From contig JACMLD010000012.1 in assembly GCA_014379785.1 (NCBI GenBank), positions 1 through 9,496 on the forward strand: 9,496 nt of DNA, in the 5' to 3' direction. The translations under genes and the position numbers were made by a program. Positions 1 through 6,895 of the stretch are shown here, piece by piece (position 1 is the first letter of the stretch; each line of letters starts with the position of its first letter). The notes beneath the pieces were generated by a model. It was not told the DNA's origin, ran no database searches, and saw only the letters and a list, made by a program, of their open reading frames with translations. This DNA comes from Chitinophagaceae bacterium. Its GTDB lineage: Bacteria; Bacteroidota; Bacteroidia; Chitinophagales; Chitinophagaceae.

Positions 1-3000
1 CATCCGAGAATTGTTTCATAGATCTGTCCAAGGTTCATACGGCTCGGTACACCAAGCGGGTTCAGTACGATGTCAACAGGCGTTCCGTCTTCGAGGAACG
101 GCATGTCTTCAGCACGAACGATTTTGGCAACGATGCCTTTGTTACCGTGGCGGCCGGCCATCTTATCTCCCACTTTCAGTTTCCTTTTCACTGCGAGATA
201 GACTTTGGCAAGTTTCAATACACCGGCAGGAAGTTCATCCCCGATAGAGATATTGAATTTTTCTCTTTTATACCTTCCGAGTTCTTCGTTGTATTTGATG
301 CTGTAGTTGTGCAGCAATACGTTGATCAGCTCATCGGTTTTTGCGTCTCCTGTCCATCCGAGCGGGTTAACATTCAGATAGTCTACAGATGCAAGATTTT
401 TTGCATTGAATTTAGCGCCCTTGCCGATCTGCGATTCACCGAAGTTGTTGCTTACACCTGCTGAAGAATGATCTTTCAGCAATGTCTGCAATTTCTGGAG
501 CAGCAGTTCTTTCAGGTCTTCTACATTCTTCTCGTGAATTTTTTCCAGTTTTTCAAGCTGCGCTTTTTCACGCACTTTGGTATTCTTGTCTTTCTTCGCG
601 CGCTGGAAAAGTTTTTTATTGATCACCACACCTTCCACACCGTTTGGTGCTTTCAGAGAAGCATCTTTTGCGTCGCCGGCTTTGTCGCCGAAGATCGCGC
701 GGAGCAGTTTCTCTTCCGGAGTAGGATCGCTTTCACCTTTTGGTGTAACCTTACCGATGATGATGTCGCCTTCTTTTACAGCGGCACCGATACGGATGAT
801 ACCGTTTTCATCGAGGTCCTTTGTAGCTTCTTCAGATACGTTTGGAATATCTGGTGTCAGCTCTTCTTCACCAAGTTTGGTATCGCGCACTTCCAGTTCA
901 TATTCTGAGATATGGATAGAAGTGAACAGATCATCTTTCACCACTTTTTCGCTGATAACGATGGCATCCTCGAAGTTGTAACCCTTCCATGGCATGAATG
1001 CCACTTTGAGGTTGCGACCAAGCGCGAGCTCACTGTCTTTTACAGCATAACCTTCGCTCAGGAAGTCCCCTTTCTTCACGCGCTGGTGTTTTTTCACAGC
1101 GGGCTTCTGGGTGATGGAAGTTTCCTGGTTGGTTTTGATGAATTTGGTAAGTGTATATATTTTAAGATCTTCTTCGAAGCTTACGAGACGGTCAAGGTCG
1201 TTGCGGTCGTAGCGTACATGTATTTCGTTTCCGTCTACATATTCTACGATACCTTCTCCGTCTGCGAGTATCTGTACCCTTGCATCGCGTGCTGCTTTTC
1301 CTTCGAGACCGGTACCTACGATTGGCACCTGTGGACGGATCAGCGGAACTGCCTGACGTTGCATGTTTGAACCCATCAGCGCACGGTTGGCATCATCGTG
1401 CTCGAGGAACGGAATCAGGGAAGCACTGAGACCAACAATCTGGTTTGGCGCTACGTCCATGAATTCTACTTCTTCTCTTTCGAGTATTGGGAAGTCACCG
1501 GTCTGGCGGCTCACCACTTTCTCGTCGGCGAAAAATCCTTTTTCATCAAGCGGTGTATTTGCCTGGGCGATTTTGGCGAGGTCTTCTTCTTCGGCACTCA
1601 GGAAAGTGAGTTTTTTCATGTCCACTTTTCCTTCGTTCACTTTGCGGTAAGGCGTTTCGATGAATCCCATCTCGTTGATCTTTGCGTGAACGCAAAGGGT
1701 GGAGATAAGACCGATGTTTGGTCCTTCCGGTGTTTCGATGGTACAGAGACGTCCGTAGTGAGAGTAGTGAACGTCACGAACCTCGAAGCCCGCTCTTTCC
1801 CTCGAGAGACCACCTGGCCCGAGCGCTGAAATACGACGTTTGTGCGTGATTTCGCTCAGCGGATTTGTCTGGTCGAGGAACTGGGAAAGCTGTGATGTTC
1901 CGAAGAATGAATTGATAACGGAAGAAAGTGTTCTAGCGTTGATCAGATCCACTGGTGTGAAAACTTCATTGTCGCGGACGTTCATTCTTTCGCGGATAGT
2001 TCTTGCCATACGAGCAAGACCTACACCGAACTGTGCGAAAAGCTGTTCGCCCACAGTACGTACACGACGGTTGCTGAGGTGATCGATGTCATCGATCTCA
2101 GCTTTTGCGTTTGTAAGACGTACCAGGTATTTTATGATTTCGATCATATCCTCTTTGGTAAGAGTCTTGTGATCGAGTGGTTGGTTCAATCCGAGTTTGC
2201 GGTTGATCTTGTAGCGGCCCACTTCTCCGAGATCGTATCTCTTGTCGCTGAAGAAAAGTTTGTCGATGATACCACGTGCAGTTTCGTTGTCCGGGGCATC
2301 TGCGCCGCGAAGCTGACGATAGATATGCTGTACCGCTTCCAGTTCACTGTTTGAAGTATCCTTGTTGAGTGTGTTGTAAATGATGGCATAGTCGCCGCCC
2401 ACATCTTCTTTCTGAACGAAGACGCTTTTTACATCCATCTCGGCGATCATTTCAACTGCTTCTTCGTCGAGTATTGAATCACGCTCAAGTACAACTTCAT
2501 TACGTTCTATAGAAACAACTTCACCGGTATCTTCATCTACGAAGTCTTCGACCCAGCTGCGGAGTACGCGTGCAGCCAGTTTTTTACCGAGGTGAGCCGT
2601 CAGGTTCTTTTTTTCTGCCTTCACTTCATCTGCCATTCCGAAAAGTTCAAGGATGTCCTTGTCAGTTTCGTAACCGATGGAGCGGAGGAGTGTTGTTACC
2701 GGGAATTTCTTTTTGCGATCGATGTAAGCATACATCACGTTGTTGATGTCTGTCGCAAATTCCATCCATGCTCCTTTGAAAGGAATCACACGGGCAGAAT
2801 AGATCTTGGTTCCATTCGGGTGAATGGACTGTCCGAAGAATACGCCTGGTGAACGGTGCAGCTGGCTTACAACAACGCGTTCTGCGCCGTTGATTACAAA
2901 TGTACCGCGTGGGGTCATGTAAGGGATGTTTCCAAGAAACACGTCCTGTACGATGGTTTGAAAATCCACGTGTTCTTCGTCGTTACAGCTGAGGCGAAGT

Positions 3001-3299
3001 TTCGCTTTCAGTGGAACGGCGTAGGTAAGACCACGCTCCATACACTCTTCGATGGTGTAGCGGGGCGGATCAATAAAGTAGTCAAGAAATTCGAGCATGA
3101 AGATGTTGCGGGTGTCCGTAATAGGAAAATTTTCCTTGAACACTTTAAACAAACCTTCGATATTGCGTTTGTCAGGAGTAGTTTCCAGCTGGAAAAACTC
3201 TTTGAACGATTGGATCTGTACTTCCAATAAATCAGGCGCTTCAGCTAAGTTTTTAATCTTGCCGAAGTTGATCCTGCTTTGTAGTTTTGTAGAAGACAT
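1..3299 (-). CDS. rpoB: DNA-directed RNA polymerase subunit beta (partial, C-terminus beyond window)
   Basis: This is the beta subunit of RNA polymerase, which forms one pincer of the enzyme and much of its active centre. The frame stays open for 1099 codons from the ATG at 3299 to the window edge. E. coli RpoB is 1342 residues, so a C-terminal clamp-binding part is missing, as is the expected rpoC. The N-terminus (MSSTKLQSRINFGKI) fits the family. Landmarks are the rifampicin pocket at about residues 465-493 (FFGTSQLSQFLDQTNPLSEI, then THKRRISAL), followed by ETPEGPNIGLI, FMPWKGYNFEDA near 768, the flap motif LLRAIFGDKAGD, and MAGRHGNKG at 1047-1055. The last visible residues, NPLGVPSRMNLGQIYETILG, match the conserved C-terminal third. 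By alignment the offset to E. coli is 40, so D476, H486 and S491 match D516, H526 and S531. No frameshift or internal stop was seen. Confidence 0.98.
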   Translation of the reverse strand, partial: MSSTKLQSRINFGKIKNLAEAPDLLEVQIQSFKEFFQLETTPDKRNIEGLFKVFKENFPITDTRNIFMLEFLDYFIDPPRYTIEECMERGLTYAVPLKAKLRLSCNDEEHVDFQTIVQDVFLGNIPYMTPRGTFVINGAERVVVSQLHRSPGVFFGQSIHPNGTKIYSARVIPFKGAWMEFATDINNVMYAYIDRKKKFPVTTLLRSIGYETDKDILELFGMADEVKAEKKNLTAHLGKKLAARVLRSWVEDFVDEDTGEVVSIERNEVVLERDSILDEEAVEMIAEMDVKSVFVQKEDVGGDYAIIYNTLNKDTSNSELEAVQHIYRQLRGADAPDNETARGIIDKLFFSDKRYDLGEVGRYKINRKLGLNQPLDHKTLTKEDMIEIIKYLVRLTNAKAEIDDIDHLSNRRVRTVGEQLFAQFGVGLARMARTIRERMNVRDNEVFTPVDLINARTLSSVINSFFGTSQLSQFLDQTNPLSEITHKRRISALGPGGLSRERAGFEVRDVHYSHYGRLCTIETPEGPNIGLISTLCVHAKINEMGFIETPYRKVNEGKVDMKKLTFLSAEEEDLAKIAQANTPLDEKGFFADEKVVSRQTGDFPILEREEVEFMDVAPNQIVGLSASLIPFLEHDDANRALMGSNMQRQAVPLIRPQVPIVGTGLEGKAARDARVQILADGEGIVEYVDGNEIHVRYDRNDLDRLVSFEEDLKIYTLTKFIKTNQETSITQKPAVKKHQRVKKGDFLSEGYAVKDSELALGRNLKVAFMPWKGYNFEDAIVISEKVVKDDLFTSIHISEYELEVRDTKLGEEELTPDIPNVSEEATKDLDENGIIRIGAAVKEGDIIIGKVTPKGESDPTPEEKLLRAIFGDKAGDAKDASLKAPNGVEGVVINKKLFQRAKKDKNTKVREKAQLEKLEKIHEKNVEDLKELLLQKLQTLLKDHSSAGVSNNFGESQIGKGAKFNAKNLASVDYLNVNPLGWTGDAKTDELINVLLHNYSIKYNEELGRYKREKFNISIGDELPAGVLKLAKVYLAVKRKLKVGDKMAGRHGNKGIVAKIVRAEDMPFLEDGTPVDIVLNPLGVPSRMNLGQIYETILG

Positions 3300-3304
3300 A
3301 TATT

Positions 3305-3320
3305 TTAAAACCGGTTTTAA
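3305..3320. repeat. 16-bp perfect palindrome just upstream of rpoB
   Basis: The sequence TTAAAACCGGTTTTAA is a perfect palindrome ending five bases before the rpoB ATG. It lies where a ribosome would load. As RNA it could form only a weak six-pair A/U stem with a CCGG loop; as DNA it could be a dimeric operator. No regulator is known from the sequence, and such A/T-rich palindromes can arise by chance. Confidence 0.5.
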
Positions 3321-3463
3321 TTGTTCAAACTCTAGATTCGCCTATAGACAAAAAAATAGCAGAGAACTTTACAGTCCCCACCGATGAAATTGATAGATGA
3401 TTATTGAAAACTGGCCATTAATTTTAAACACCCGGGCATATTTCCTTTTGTACAAATGGAGGG

Positions 3464-3471
3464 CAAAGGTA
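3464..3471 (-). promoter_or_regulatory. Candidate -7 promoter box (TACCTTTG) for rpoB
   Basis: On the minus strand this reads TACCTTTG, an exact match to the Bacteroidota -7 consensus TAnnTTTG. It lies 164 bases upstream of the rpoB ATG and just downstream of a terminator-like hairpin. The -33 partner is poor: the nearest TTG triplets are 11 and 25 bases away rather than about 19-21. It could be an internal promoter giving rpoB a separate supply of transcript with a leader of roughly 150 bases, or a chance match. Confidence 0.4.
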
Positions 3472-3483
3472 AAGAATAAGGAC

Positions 3484-3545
3484 AAAAGTAAAAAATCAAA
3501 AGTCAAAAGTGGGTTCCCCGGCTTAGGGGGATCACTTTTGACTTT
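3484..3545 (-). terminator. Attenuator-like hairpin between rplL and rpoB
   Basis: Perfect 13-bp arms (AAAGTCAAAAGTG at 3499-3511 and its complement at 3533-3545) enclose a 21-base loop, in which CCCC/GGGG can form a further short stem. Read on the minus strand the hairpin begins 26 bases after the rplL stop. It is followed by a T-rich stretch with six consecutive T at 3495-3490 and four at 3487-3484. This resembles an intrinsic terminator. In E. coli the same gap holds a partial terminator and an RNase III site that lower rpoBC expression relative to the ribosomal genes. A similar role here is inference from position and structure. The left arm is also part of a small repeat, with AAAAGT at 3484, 3498 and 3505. 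Confidence 0.65.
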
Positions 3546-3571
3546 CCGATTTAACGTTTTAGTAGGAATTC

Positions 3572-3943
3572 TTACTGAATCTCAACGTCTGCACCAGCTT
3601 CTGTAAGCTTGTTCTTCAGTTCTTCAGCCTCAGCTTTGCTTACGCCAGTTTTGATGGCTTTTGGAGCTCCGTCAACCAGTTCTTTTGCTTCTTTAAGACC
3701 CAAACCGGTCATATCTTTTACGATTTTAACCACGTTGAGCTTAGACGCACCACCGCTCTTCAGAACTACATCAAATGCTGTCTTTTCTTCTGGTGCTGCT
3801 GCTGCGCCACCGCCGTCGCTCATCACAACTGCTGCTGCTGCTGGCTCGATTCCGTATTCTGATTTCAGGAAATCAGCGAGTTCCTGTACTTCTTTTACTG
3901 TAAGGCCAACCAGTTGTTCGGCCAATGTTTTTACGTCTGCCAT
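3572..3943 (-). CDS. rplL: 50S ribosomal protein L7/L12
   Basis: This is the flexible stalk protein of the large ribosomal subunit. It is present as several dimers bound to L10 and recruits and stimulates translational GTPases such as EF-Tu and EF-G. The 123-residue length is normal for the family. Residues 1-33 form the dimerisation and L10-binding helices (ADVKTLAEQLVGLTVKEVQE). Residues 34-53 are the Ala/Gly-rich hinge. Residues 54-123 are the globular factor-binding domain, with the hallmark LNVVKIVKDMTGLGLKEAKE. The gene follows rplJ after 78 bases that contain a hairpin, and precedes rpoB by 272 bases. Its product is needed in excess over other ribosomal proteins, which fits a separate translation signal here. 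The ATG at 3943 gives the standard N-terminus. It is preceded by A/T-rich sequence with no Shine-Dalgarno motif. Confidence 0.98.
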   Translation of the reverse strand: MADVKTLAEQLVGLTVKEVQELADFLKSEYGIEPAAAAVVMSDGGGAAAAPEEKTAFDVVLKSGGASKLNVVKIVKDMTGLGLKEAKELVDGAPKAIKTGVSKAEAEELKNKLTEAGADVEIQ

Positions 3944-3959
3944 TTGAGTTAAATTTTTT

Positions 3960-3990
3960 CCGTCTTCATGCTCCCGGAGGAGTCCGACGG
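3960..3990 (-). other. RNA hairpin in the rplJ-rplL spacer
   Basis: On the minus strand CCGTC (3990-3986) pairs with GACGG (3964-3960). Inside it CTCC and GGAG pair around a four-base TCCG loop. The structure ends 17 bases before the rplL ATG. No T run follows, so it is unlikely to be a terminator. It may act in translation initiation or mRNA processing to raise L7/L12 output, but that role is a guess from position. Confidence 0.45.
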
Positions 3991-4021
3991 ATGTTTAAAA
4001 AAATTTGTTTTATTTCAGAAC

Positions 4022-4648
4022 TTATTCTGCTGGTGTTGTGGCGGTTGCTTCTCCGGCCGCGTCCGGGGCTGCTGGAGTTTCTGAAGCTGCTGCTGCCGGA
4101 GCTGCTGTAGCTTCTGCTGCCGGGGATGCCGTAGTTTCAGGTGCCGCGCCGTTTGCCTGCTTTTCGTGGTGGTGCAACAAAGCAGCAAGTACACGTTTGG
4201 CAGGAGACTGAAGGAGACCGATGACTTCACCGATGAGCTCATTCTTGGTCTTGATTTTGGTAAGAGCTACCAGGCTGCTGTCGCCCAGGTAAATGTCACC
4301 ATTGATAAAAGCGGCTTTCAACTCAGGCTTTTCAGCTTTGTTTTCCTTACGGAATGAGCTGAGAATCATAGCCGGTTCCTTTGGGTTCTCTGAAAACATC
4401 AGGGCAGTTACCTTATGCAGTGATTCGTAAACACCTGCATATTTTTCATTGTCCAGAGATTCCAGGGCCTTCTTGATAAGGGTATTCTTGGCAACCTTCA
4501 TTTCTACATTCTTGTCGAAACACGCTCTGCGCAGTTTCACAGACTGAGCAACAGTAAGTGATTCAGTGTCAGCAATGTAGAAGTTATTATATTGGGAGAA
4601 CTTGCCTTTCAGCAGTTCAATCACTTCGTTTTTTTGATCTTTAGTCAT
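4022..4648 (-). CDS. rplJ: 50S ribosomal protein L10 with extended Ala-rich acidic tail
   Basis: L10 anchors the L7/L12 dimers to the ribosome and, in several bacteria, the L10-L12 complex represses translation of its own mRNA. Residues 1-about 135 are the RNA-binding globular domain (KNEVIELLKGKF, then KVAKNTLIKKAL at 51-62). Residues 137-164 (ELIGEVIGLLQSPAKRVLAA onward) are the long helix that binds L7/L12. After this, residues 165-208 form a tail with 20 Ala, 6 Pro and 7 Thr among 44 residues, six acidic residues and no Lys or Arg. E. coli L10 is 165 residues, so the 208-residue product is long because of this tail. The frame is open and normal up to it, and the TAA lies at its end. The gene sits between rplA (48-base gap) and rplL (78-base gap). 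The ATG at 4648 gives the family N-terminus. Confidence 0.97.
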   Translation of the reverse strand: MTKDQKNEVIELLKGKFSQYNNFYIADTESLTVAQSVKLRRACFDKNVEMKVAKNTLIKKALESLDNEKYAGVYESLHKVTALMFSENPKEPAMILSSFRKENKAEKPELKAAFINGDIYLGDSSLVALTKIKTKNELIGEVIGLLQSPAKRVLAALLHHHEKQANGAAPETTASPAAEATAAPAAAASETPAAPDAAGEATATTPAE

Positions 4649-4667
4649 AACGCTTGTTTTATAATCT

Positions 4668-4688
4668 CTTCCCGTTTAAGGCGGGAGG
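4668..4688 (-). other. Small hairpin in the rplA-rplJ spacer
   Basis: On the minus strand CCTCCCG and CGGGAAG form a seven-pair stem (one G-T pair) around a seven-base loop, 19 bases before the rplJ ATG. The rplJ leader is the known autoregulatory target of the L10-L12 complex in E. coli and has a defined leader RNA in Firmicutes, so a regulatory role is plausible. I cannot match it to a known leader family by eye. No T run follows, so it does not look like a terminator. Confidence 0.4.
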
Positions 4689-4696
4689 AATCGTTT

Positions 4697-5389
4697 TTAG
4701 TGAACAAAGGTTTTGGTATCCACAGCAATGCCCGGGCTCATGGTGCTGGCCATGCTCACGCCTCTGAGGTAGGTACCTTTGGCAGAAGATGGTTTCAGCT
4801 TGATGATTGCATTGATCAGTTCGAGACTGTTTTCTGCAATCTTGTCCGGACCAAAGCTCACACGACCGATAGAAGCATGGATGATGCCGGCTTTGTCAAC
4901 TTTAAATGCGATTTTACCGCCTTTTACTTCGTTTACAGCTTCTGCTACGTTGTTGGTAACAGTACCTGTTTTAGGATTCGGCATGAGGTTACGCGGACCG
5001 AGCACCTTACCCAGTCTACCGATTTTCGGCATGACCGATGGAGTGGCAACGATTACATCCACATCAACCCAACCGCCTTCAATCTTCGTGATGAATTCTT
5101 CCAGACCTACAAAATCAGCGCCGGCAGCTCTTGCCTCAGCTTCTTTATCAGGTGTGCAAAGAACAAGTACACGCTTGGTTTTACCCGTGCCATGCGGCAG
5201 GGTTACGGTACCCCTGATTGCCTGATCGGCTTTCTTAGGGTCAACGCCAAGGCGGATATGAAGGTCAACAGAAGCATCGAACTTGGTGACGTTTACGTCT
5301 TTCACCAGCGTCGAAGCTTCTTTTAAACTGTATGATTTATTAGAATCAACTTTTGCGTTTACCGCTTTTCTTTTCTTTGTGATAGCCAT
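4697..5389 (-). CDS. rplA: 50S ribosomal protein L1
   Basis: L1 forms the mobile L1 stalk of the large subunit, which helps eject deacylated tRNA from the E site. In many bacteria it also represses the L11 operon by binding its leader mRNA. The 230-residue length is typical. The start MAITKKRKAV is followed by YSLKEASTLVKD (20-31), RGTVTLPHGTGK (59-70) and the second-domain signature IGRLGKVLGPRNLMPNPKTG (123-142). GGKIAFKVDKAG (157-168) and the C-terminal TYLRGVSMASTMSPGIAVD (207-225) complete the fold. It starts 25 bases after the rplK stop, so the two are almost certainly cotranscribed from the promoter ahead of rplK. No truncation or frameshift is visible. The ATG at 5389 is the only start giving the conserved basic N-terminus. 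Confidence 0.98.
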   Translation of the reverse strand: MAITKKRKAVNAKVDSNKSYSLKEASTLVKDVNVTKFDASVDLHIRLGVDPKKADQAIRGTVTLPHGTGKTKRVLVLCTPDKEAEARAAGADFVGLEEFITKIEGGWVDVDVIVATPSVMPKIGRLGKVLGPRNLMPNPKTGTVTNNVAEAVNEVKGGKIAFKVDKAGIIHASIGRVSFGPDKIAENSLELINAIIKLKPSSAKGTYLRGVSMASTMSPGIAVDTKTFVH

Positions 5390-5414
5390 AGCTCAAAAAT
5401 TTTTCAGTGAACAA

Positions 5415-5858
5415 TTAATTTTCCCATGGGGCTTTACCGTCAACGGTCAATCCCATGCTGCGAGCCGTACCGGCTACCATGCGCATGGCACTTTCCACTG
5501 TAAAACAGTTAAGATCCGGCATCTTATCCTTGGCAATATTTTCAACCTGTGCCCAGGATACTTTACCAACCTTAGAACGGTTTGGCTCTTTGGAACCACT
5601 TTGAATTTTTGCAGCTTCCATCAGCTGGATGGCAGCGGGAGGAGTCTTGATAACGAATTCAAAACTCTTGTCAGAATAAACTGTGATGAGAACGGGAAGA
5701 ACTTTTCCCATTTTATCCTGGGTTCTTGCATTGAATTGTTTGCAGAACTCCATGATGTTGATACCCTTGGAACCAAGTGCTGGTCCGATTGGTGGTGCAG
5801 GATTGGCTTGTCCGCCTTTACACTGCAACTTTACAAACCCTGTAATTTCTTTTGCCAT
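5415..5858 (-). CDS. rplK: 50S ribosomal protein L11
   Basis: L11 binds the 23S rRNA GTPase-associated centre at the stalk base and contacts elongation factors; it is also the thiostrepton/RelA-response site. The 147-residue product begins MAKEITGFVKLQ. It carries GGQANPAPPIGPALGSKG (15-32), the proline-rich linker region near the factor site, NIMEFCKQFNARTQ (34-47), and the RNA-binding C-terminal domain ending GTARSMGLTVDGKAPW (130-145). The frame continues upstream to an ATG at 5954. That start would add 32 residues with no family similarity and would begin inside the promoter, upstream of the predicted transcription start. The ATG at 5858 is therefore chosen. It is the first gene of the rplKAJL unit, with a leader of about 75 bases after a good TTG/TAnnTTTG promoter. 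Initiation is preceded by A-rich sequence without a Shine-Dalgarno motif. Confidence 0.97.
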   Translation of the reverse strand: MAKEITGFVKLQCKGGQANPAPPIGPALGSKGINIMEFCKQFNARTQDKMGKVLPVLITVYSDKSFEFVIKTPPAAIQLMEAAKIQSGSKEPNRSKVGKVSWAQVENIAKDKMPDLNCFTVESAMRMVAGTARSMGLTVDGKAPWEN

Positions 5859-5880
5859 GTTGCTTTTTTTTGGTGTTAAC

Positions 5881-5899
5881 GTGCCACTCAAGGCGACAC
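5881..5899 (-). other. Short stem-loop in the rplK leader
   Basis: On the minus strand GTGTCGCC and GGCAC can pair as GT/AC plus GCC/GGC with an internal GTC bulge and a six-base loop, 22 bases before the rplK ATG. In E. coli, L1 represses its operon by binding the leader of the L11 mRNA, so this is the place to look for an L1 site. The stem is short and I cannot confirm an L1 motif by eye. Confidence 0.25.
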
Positions 5900-5940
5900 T
5901 CCCAAATCCGATTCGATTAAAGAACTTTTGATTGGGGCGG

Positions 5941-5970
5941 CAAAGGTAAAGCAAAACTTTTATCCGGCAA
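5941..5970 (-). promoter_or_regulatory. Bacteroidota-type promoter for rplKAJL
   Basis: On the minus strand TTG (5970-5968), a 19-base spacer and TACCTTTG (5948-5941) match the Bacteroidota primary sigma-factor promoter (-33 TTG, -7 TAnnTTTG) with good spacing. Transcription would begin near 5934-5936, leaving about 75 bases of leader before rplK. This is the best promoter in the window and shows that the ribosomal protein operon does not depend on read-through from nusG or the glycosyltransferase. Confidence 0.75.
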
Positions 5971-5982
5971 GGGATAAAAAGT
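5956..5982. repeat. Inverted repeat overlapping the rplK promoter -33 region
   Basis: TTTTATCC (5958-5965) and GGATAAAA (5972-5979) are perfect arms around a six-base loop; allowing one bulged A they extend to 5956-5965 and 5972-5982. The structure begins 25 bases after the glycosyltransferase stop, so it may be that gene's weak 3' hairpin; only GTTTTG, not a T run, follows on the minus strand. The loop contains the TTG of the rplK promoter, so it could instead be an operator dyad. Confidence 0.5.
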
Positions 5983-6007
5983 GTTTTTTTAGGGGACTTT
6001 GATCTGA

Positions 6008-6895
6008 TCAGCGCATCAGGGCGGCCTTCTTGGCGCCGGTATGGTGGGTCACAGGGGCGATCGCCTGATCGATTGCGTCCATTATCGTTGAATCAGTGGC
6101 AAGATCAAATTTTCTTGCGAAGAGCTTGTCCGAATCCAGGATTGCATCCAGATGTCTGAAAGTCAGAATATTGGGATGTGAAGCCCCTTTGTCGCGGTCA
6201 AGAAACAGCAGGTTATTATTGACAACATTGCGATGAAAACCAGAATTCAGGACCAGGGTCTGGAAAAGAAACTCGTCGGAGCCCCAGGTAAATTTCATAA
6301 AACGTTTGAAACCCGGATTGGTCTTCATGAACTTTACCACATATTCCAGGCAGGCGGGTGTGAGGGCCCAGAACATGGAACTGCCATAATATTCGAGTTT
6401 TACCGGTGCCTTCCTGGTTGGCAGGAGTCGGTTCATCAGCCACTGGAGATAGTATCTCCCCGGAAACTTGTAGTTGATTAAATGATACTGCCGGATGCGC
6501 GGATAGGATTCATCCGACCACTTGTCGAAGTGCTCGAATTCGAGGAATTCCCTGCCATTGTTCTGCTGAAAGAAAGAATGGATATAATCGGCGGATTTTA
6601 TGGGATAATCCTGCCCGCTCATGAGGTGTATATAATCGTATTTGCGACCGGAGCGCATGATCTCTTCCACCGCGGTGAGCGTAGCGCTTACCGTATTAAA
6701 ACCTGCCCAGACCACTTTTGTACGGTCCTGTATCAGGTAAACCTGAGGCAATTTTGCCAGGTACAGGTGAGATTTGATGTCAATTTTCTTGTCGACGTGA
6801 ATATAGAAATCAAAGTCAGGATGCTGCATGCGGCGAATCATCCTTTCTGTTTGAAGGGGATTTGTATAGGTCACTATAAGATGCGCTATTCTCAT
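6008..6895 (-). CDS. Core-2/I-branching-type glycosyltransferase (GT14 family)
   Basis: The sequence resembles family GT14 (core-2/I-branching beta-1,6-N-acetylglucosaminyltransferase and xylosyltransferase-like), which transfers a sugar from a nucleotide-sugar donor. In bacteria these genes usually serve surface polysaccharide or glycoprotein synthesis. From the ATG at 6895 the protein has 295 residues. It begins MRIAHLIVTYTNP, then shows FYIHVDKK (30-37), YIHLMSGQDYPIKS (88-101), FLEFEHF (117-123), YYGSSMFWALT (169-179) and FTWGSDEFLFQTL (202-214), the last holding the acidic residues typical of the family active site. There is no signal peptide or membrane segment, suggesting a cytoplasmic or peripheral enzyme. 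A TTG at 6922 in frame would add nine residues, but the ATG gives the family N-terminus. Codon use is looser than in its ribosomal neighbours (ATA, AGA, AGG, CCC). Donor and acceptor cannot be read from sequence. It lies between nusG and rplK, cut off by a terminator upstream. Confidence 0.88.
   Translation of the reverse strand: MRIAHLIVTYTNPLQTERMIRRMQHPDFDFYIHVDKKIDIKSHLYLAKLPQVYLIQDRTKVVWAGFNTVSATLTAVEEIMRSGRKYDYIHLMSGQDYPIKSADYIHSFFQQNNGREFLEFEHFDKWSDESYPRIRQYHLINYKFPGRYYLQWLMNRLLPTRKAPVKLEYYGSSMFWALTPACLEYVVKFMKTNPGFKRFMKFTWGSDEFLFQTLVLNSGFHRNVVNNNLLFLDRDKGASHPNILTFRHLDAILDSDKLFARKFDLATDSTIMDAIDQAIAPVTHHTGAKKAALMR

Noticed and set aside
147..3230. A series of plus-strand frames of 80-152 codons across 147-3230
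   Set aside because: All are antisense to rpoB, whose frame is unbroken and matches conserved motifs from end to end.
4015..4242. A 75-codon minus-strand frame rich in Gln within the 3' end of rplJ
   Set aside because: It is a shifted reading of the repetitive Ala-rich tail of L10 and has no independent support.
4592..5326. A 244-codon plus-strand open frame opposite rplA and the start of rplJ
   Set aside because: It lies antisense to two certain ribosomal protein genes, its translation is rich in Phe/Cys/His runs typical of antisense reading, and it resembles no family I know.
5859..5954. A 32-residue N-terminal extension of L11 starting at 5954
   Set aside because: The extension has no family similarity and its ATG overlaps the promoter, upstream of the predicted transcription start.
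5990..6010. An A/T-rich tract after the glycosyltransferase stop as its terminator
   Set aside because: Only a five-base AAAGT/ACTTT pairing around a long loop is visible, too weak to call; the dyad at 5956-5982 is a better candidate.
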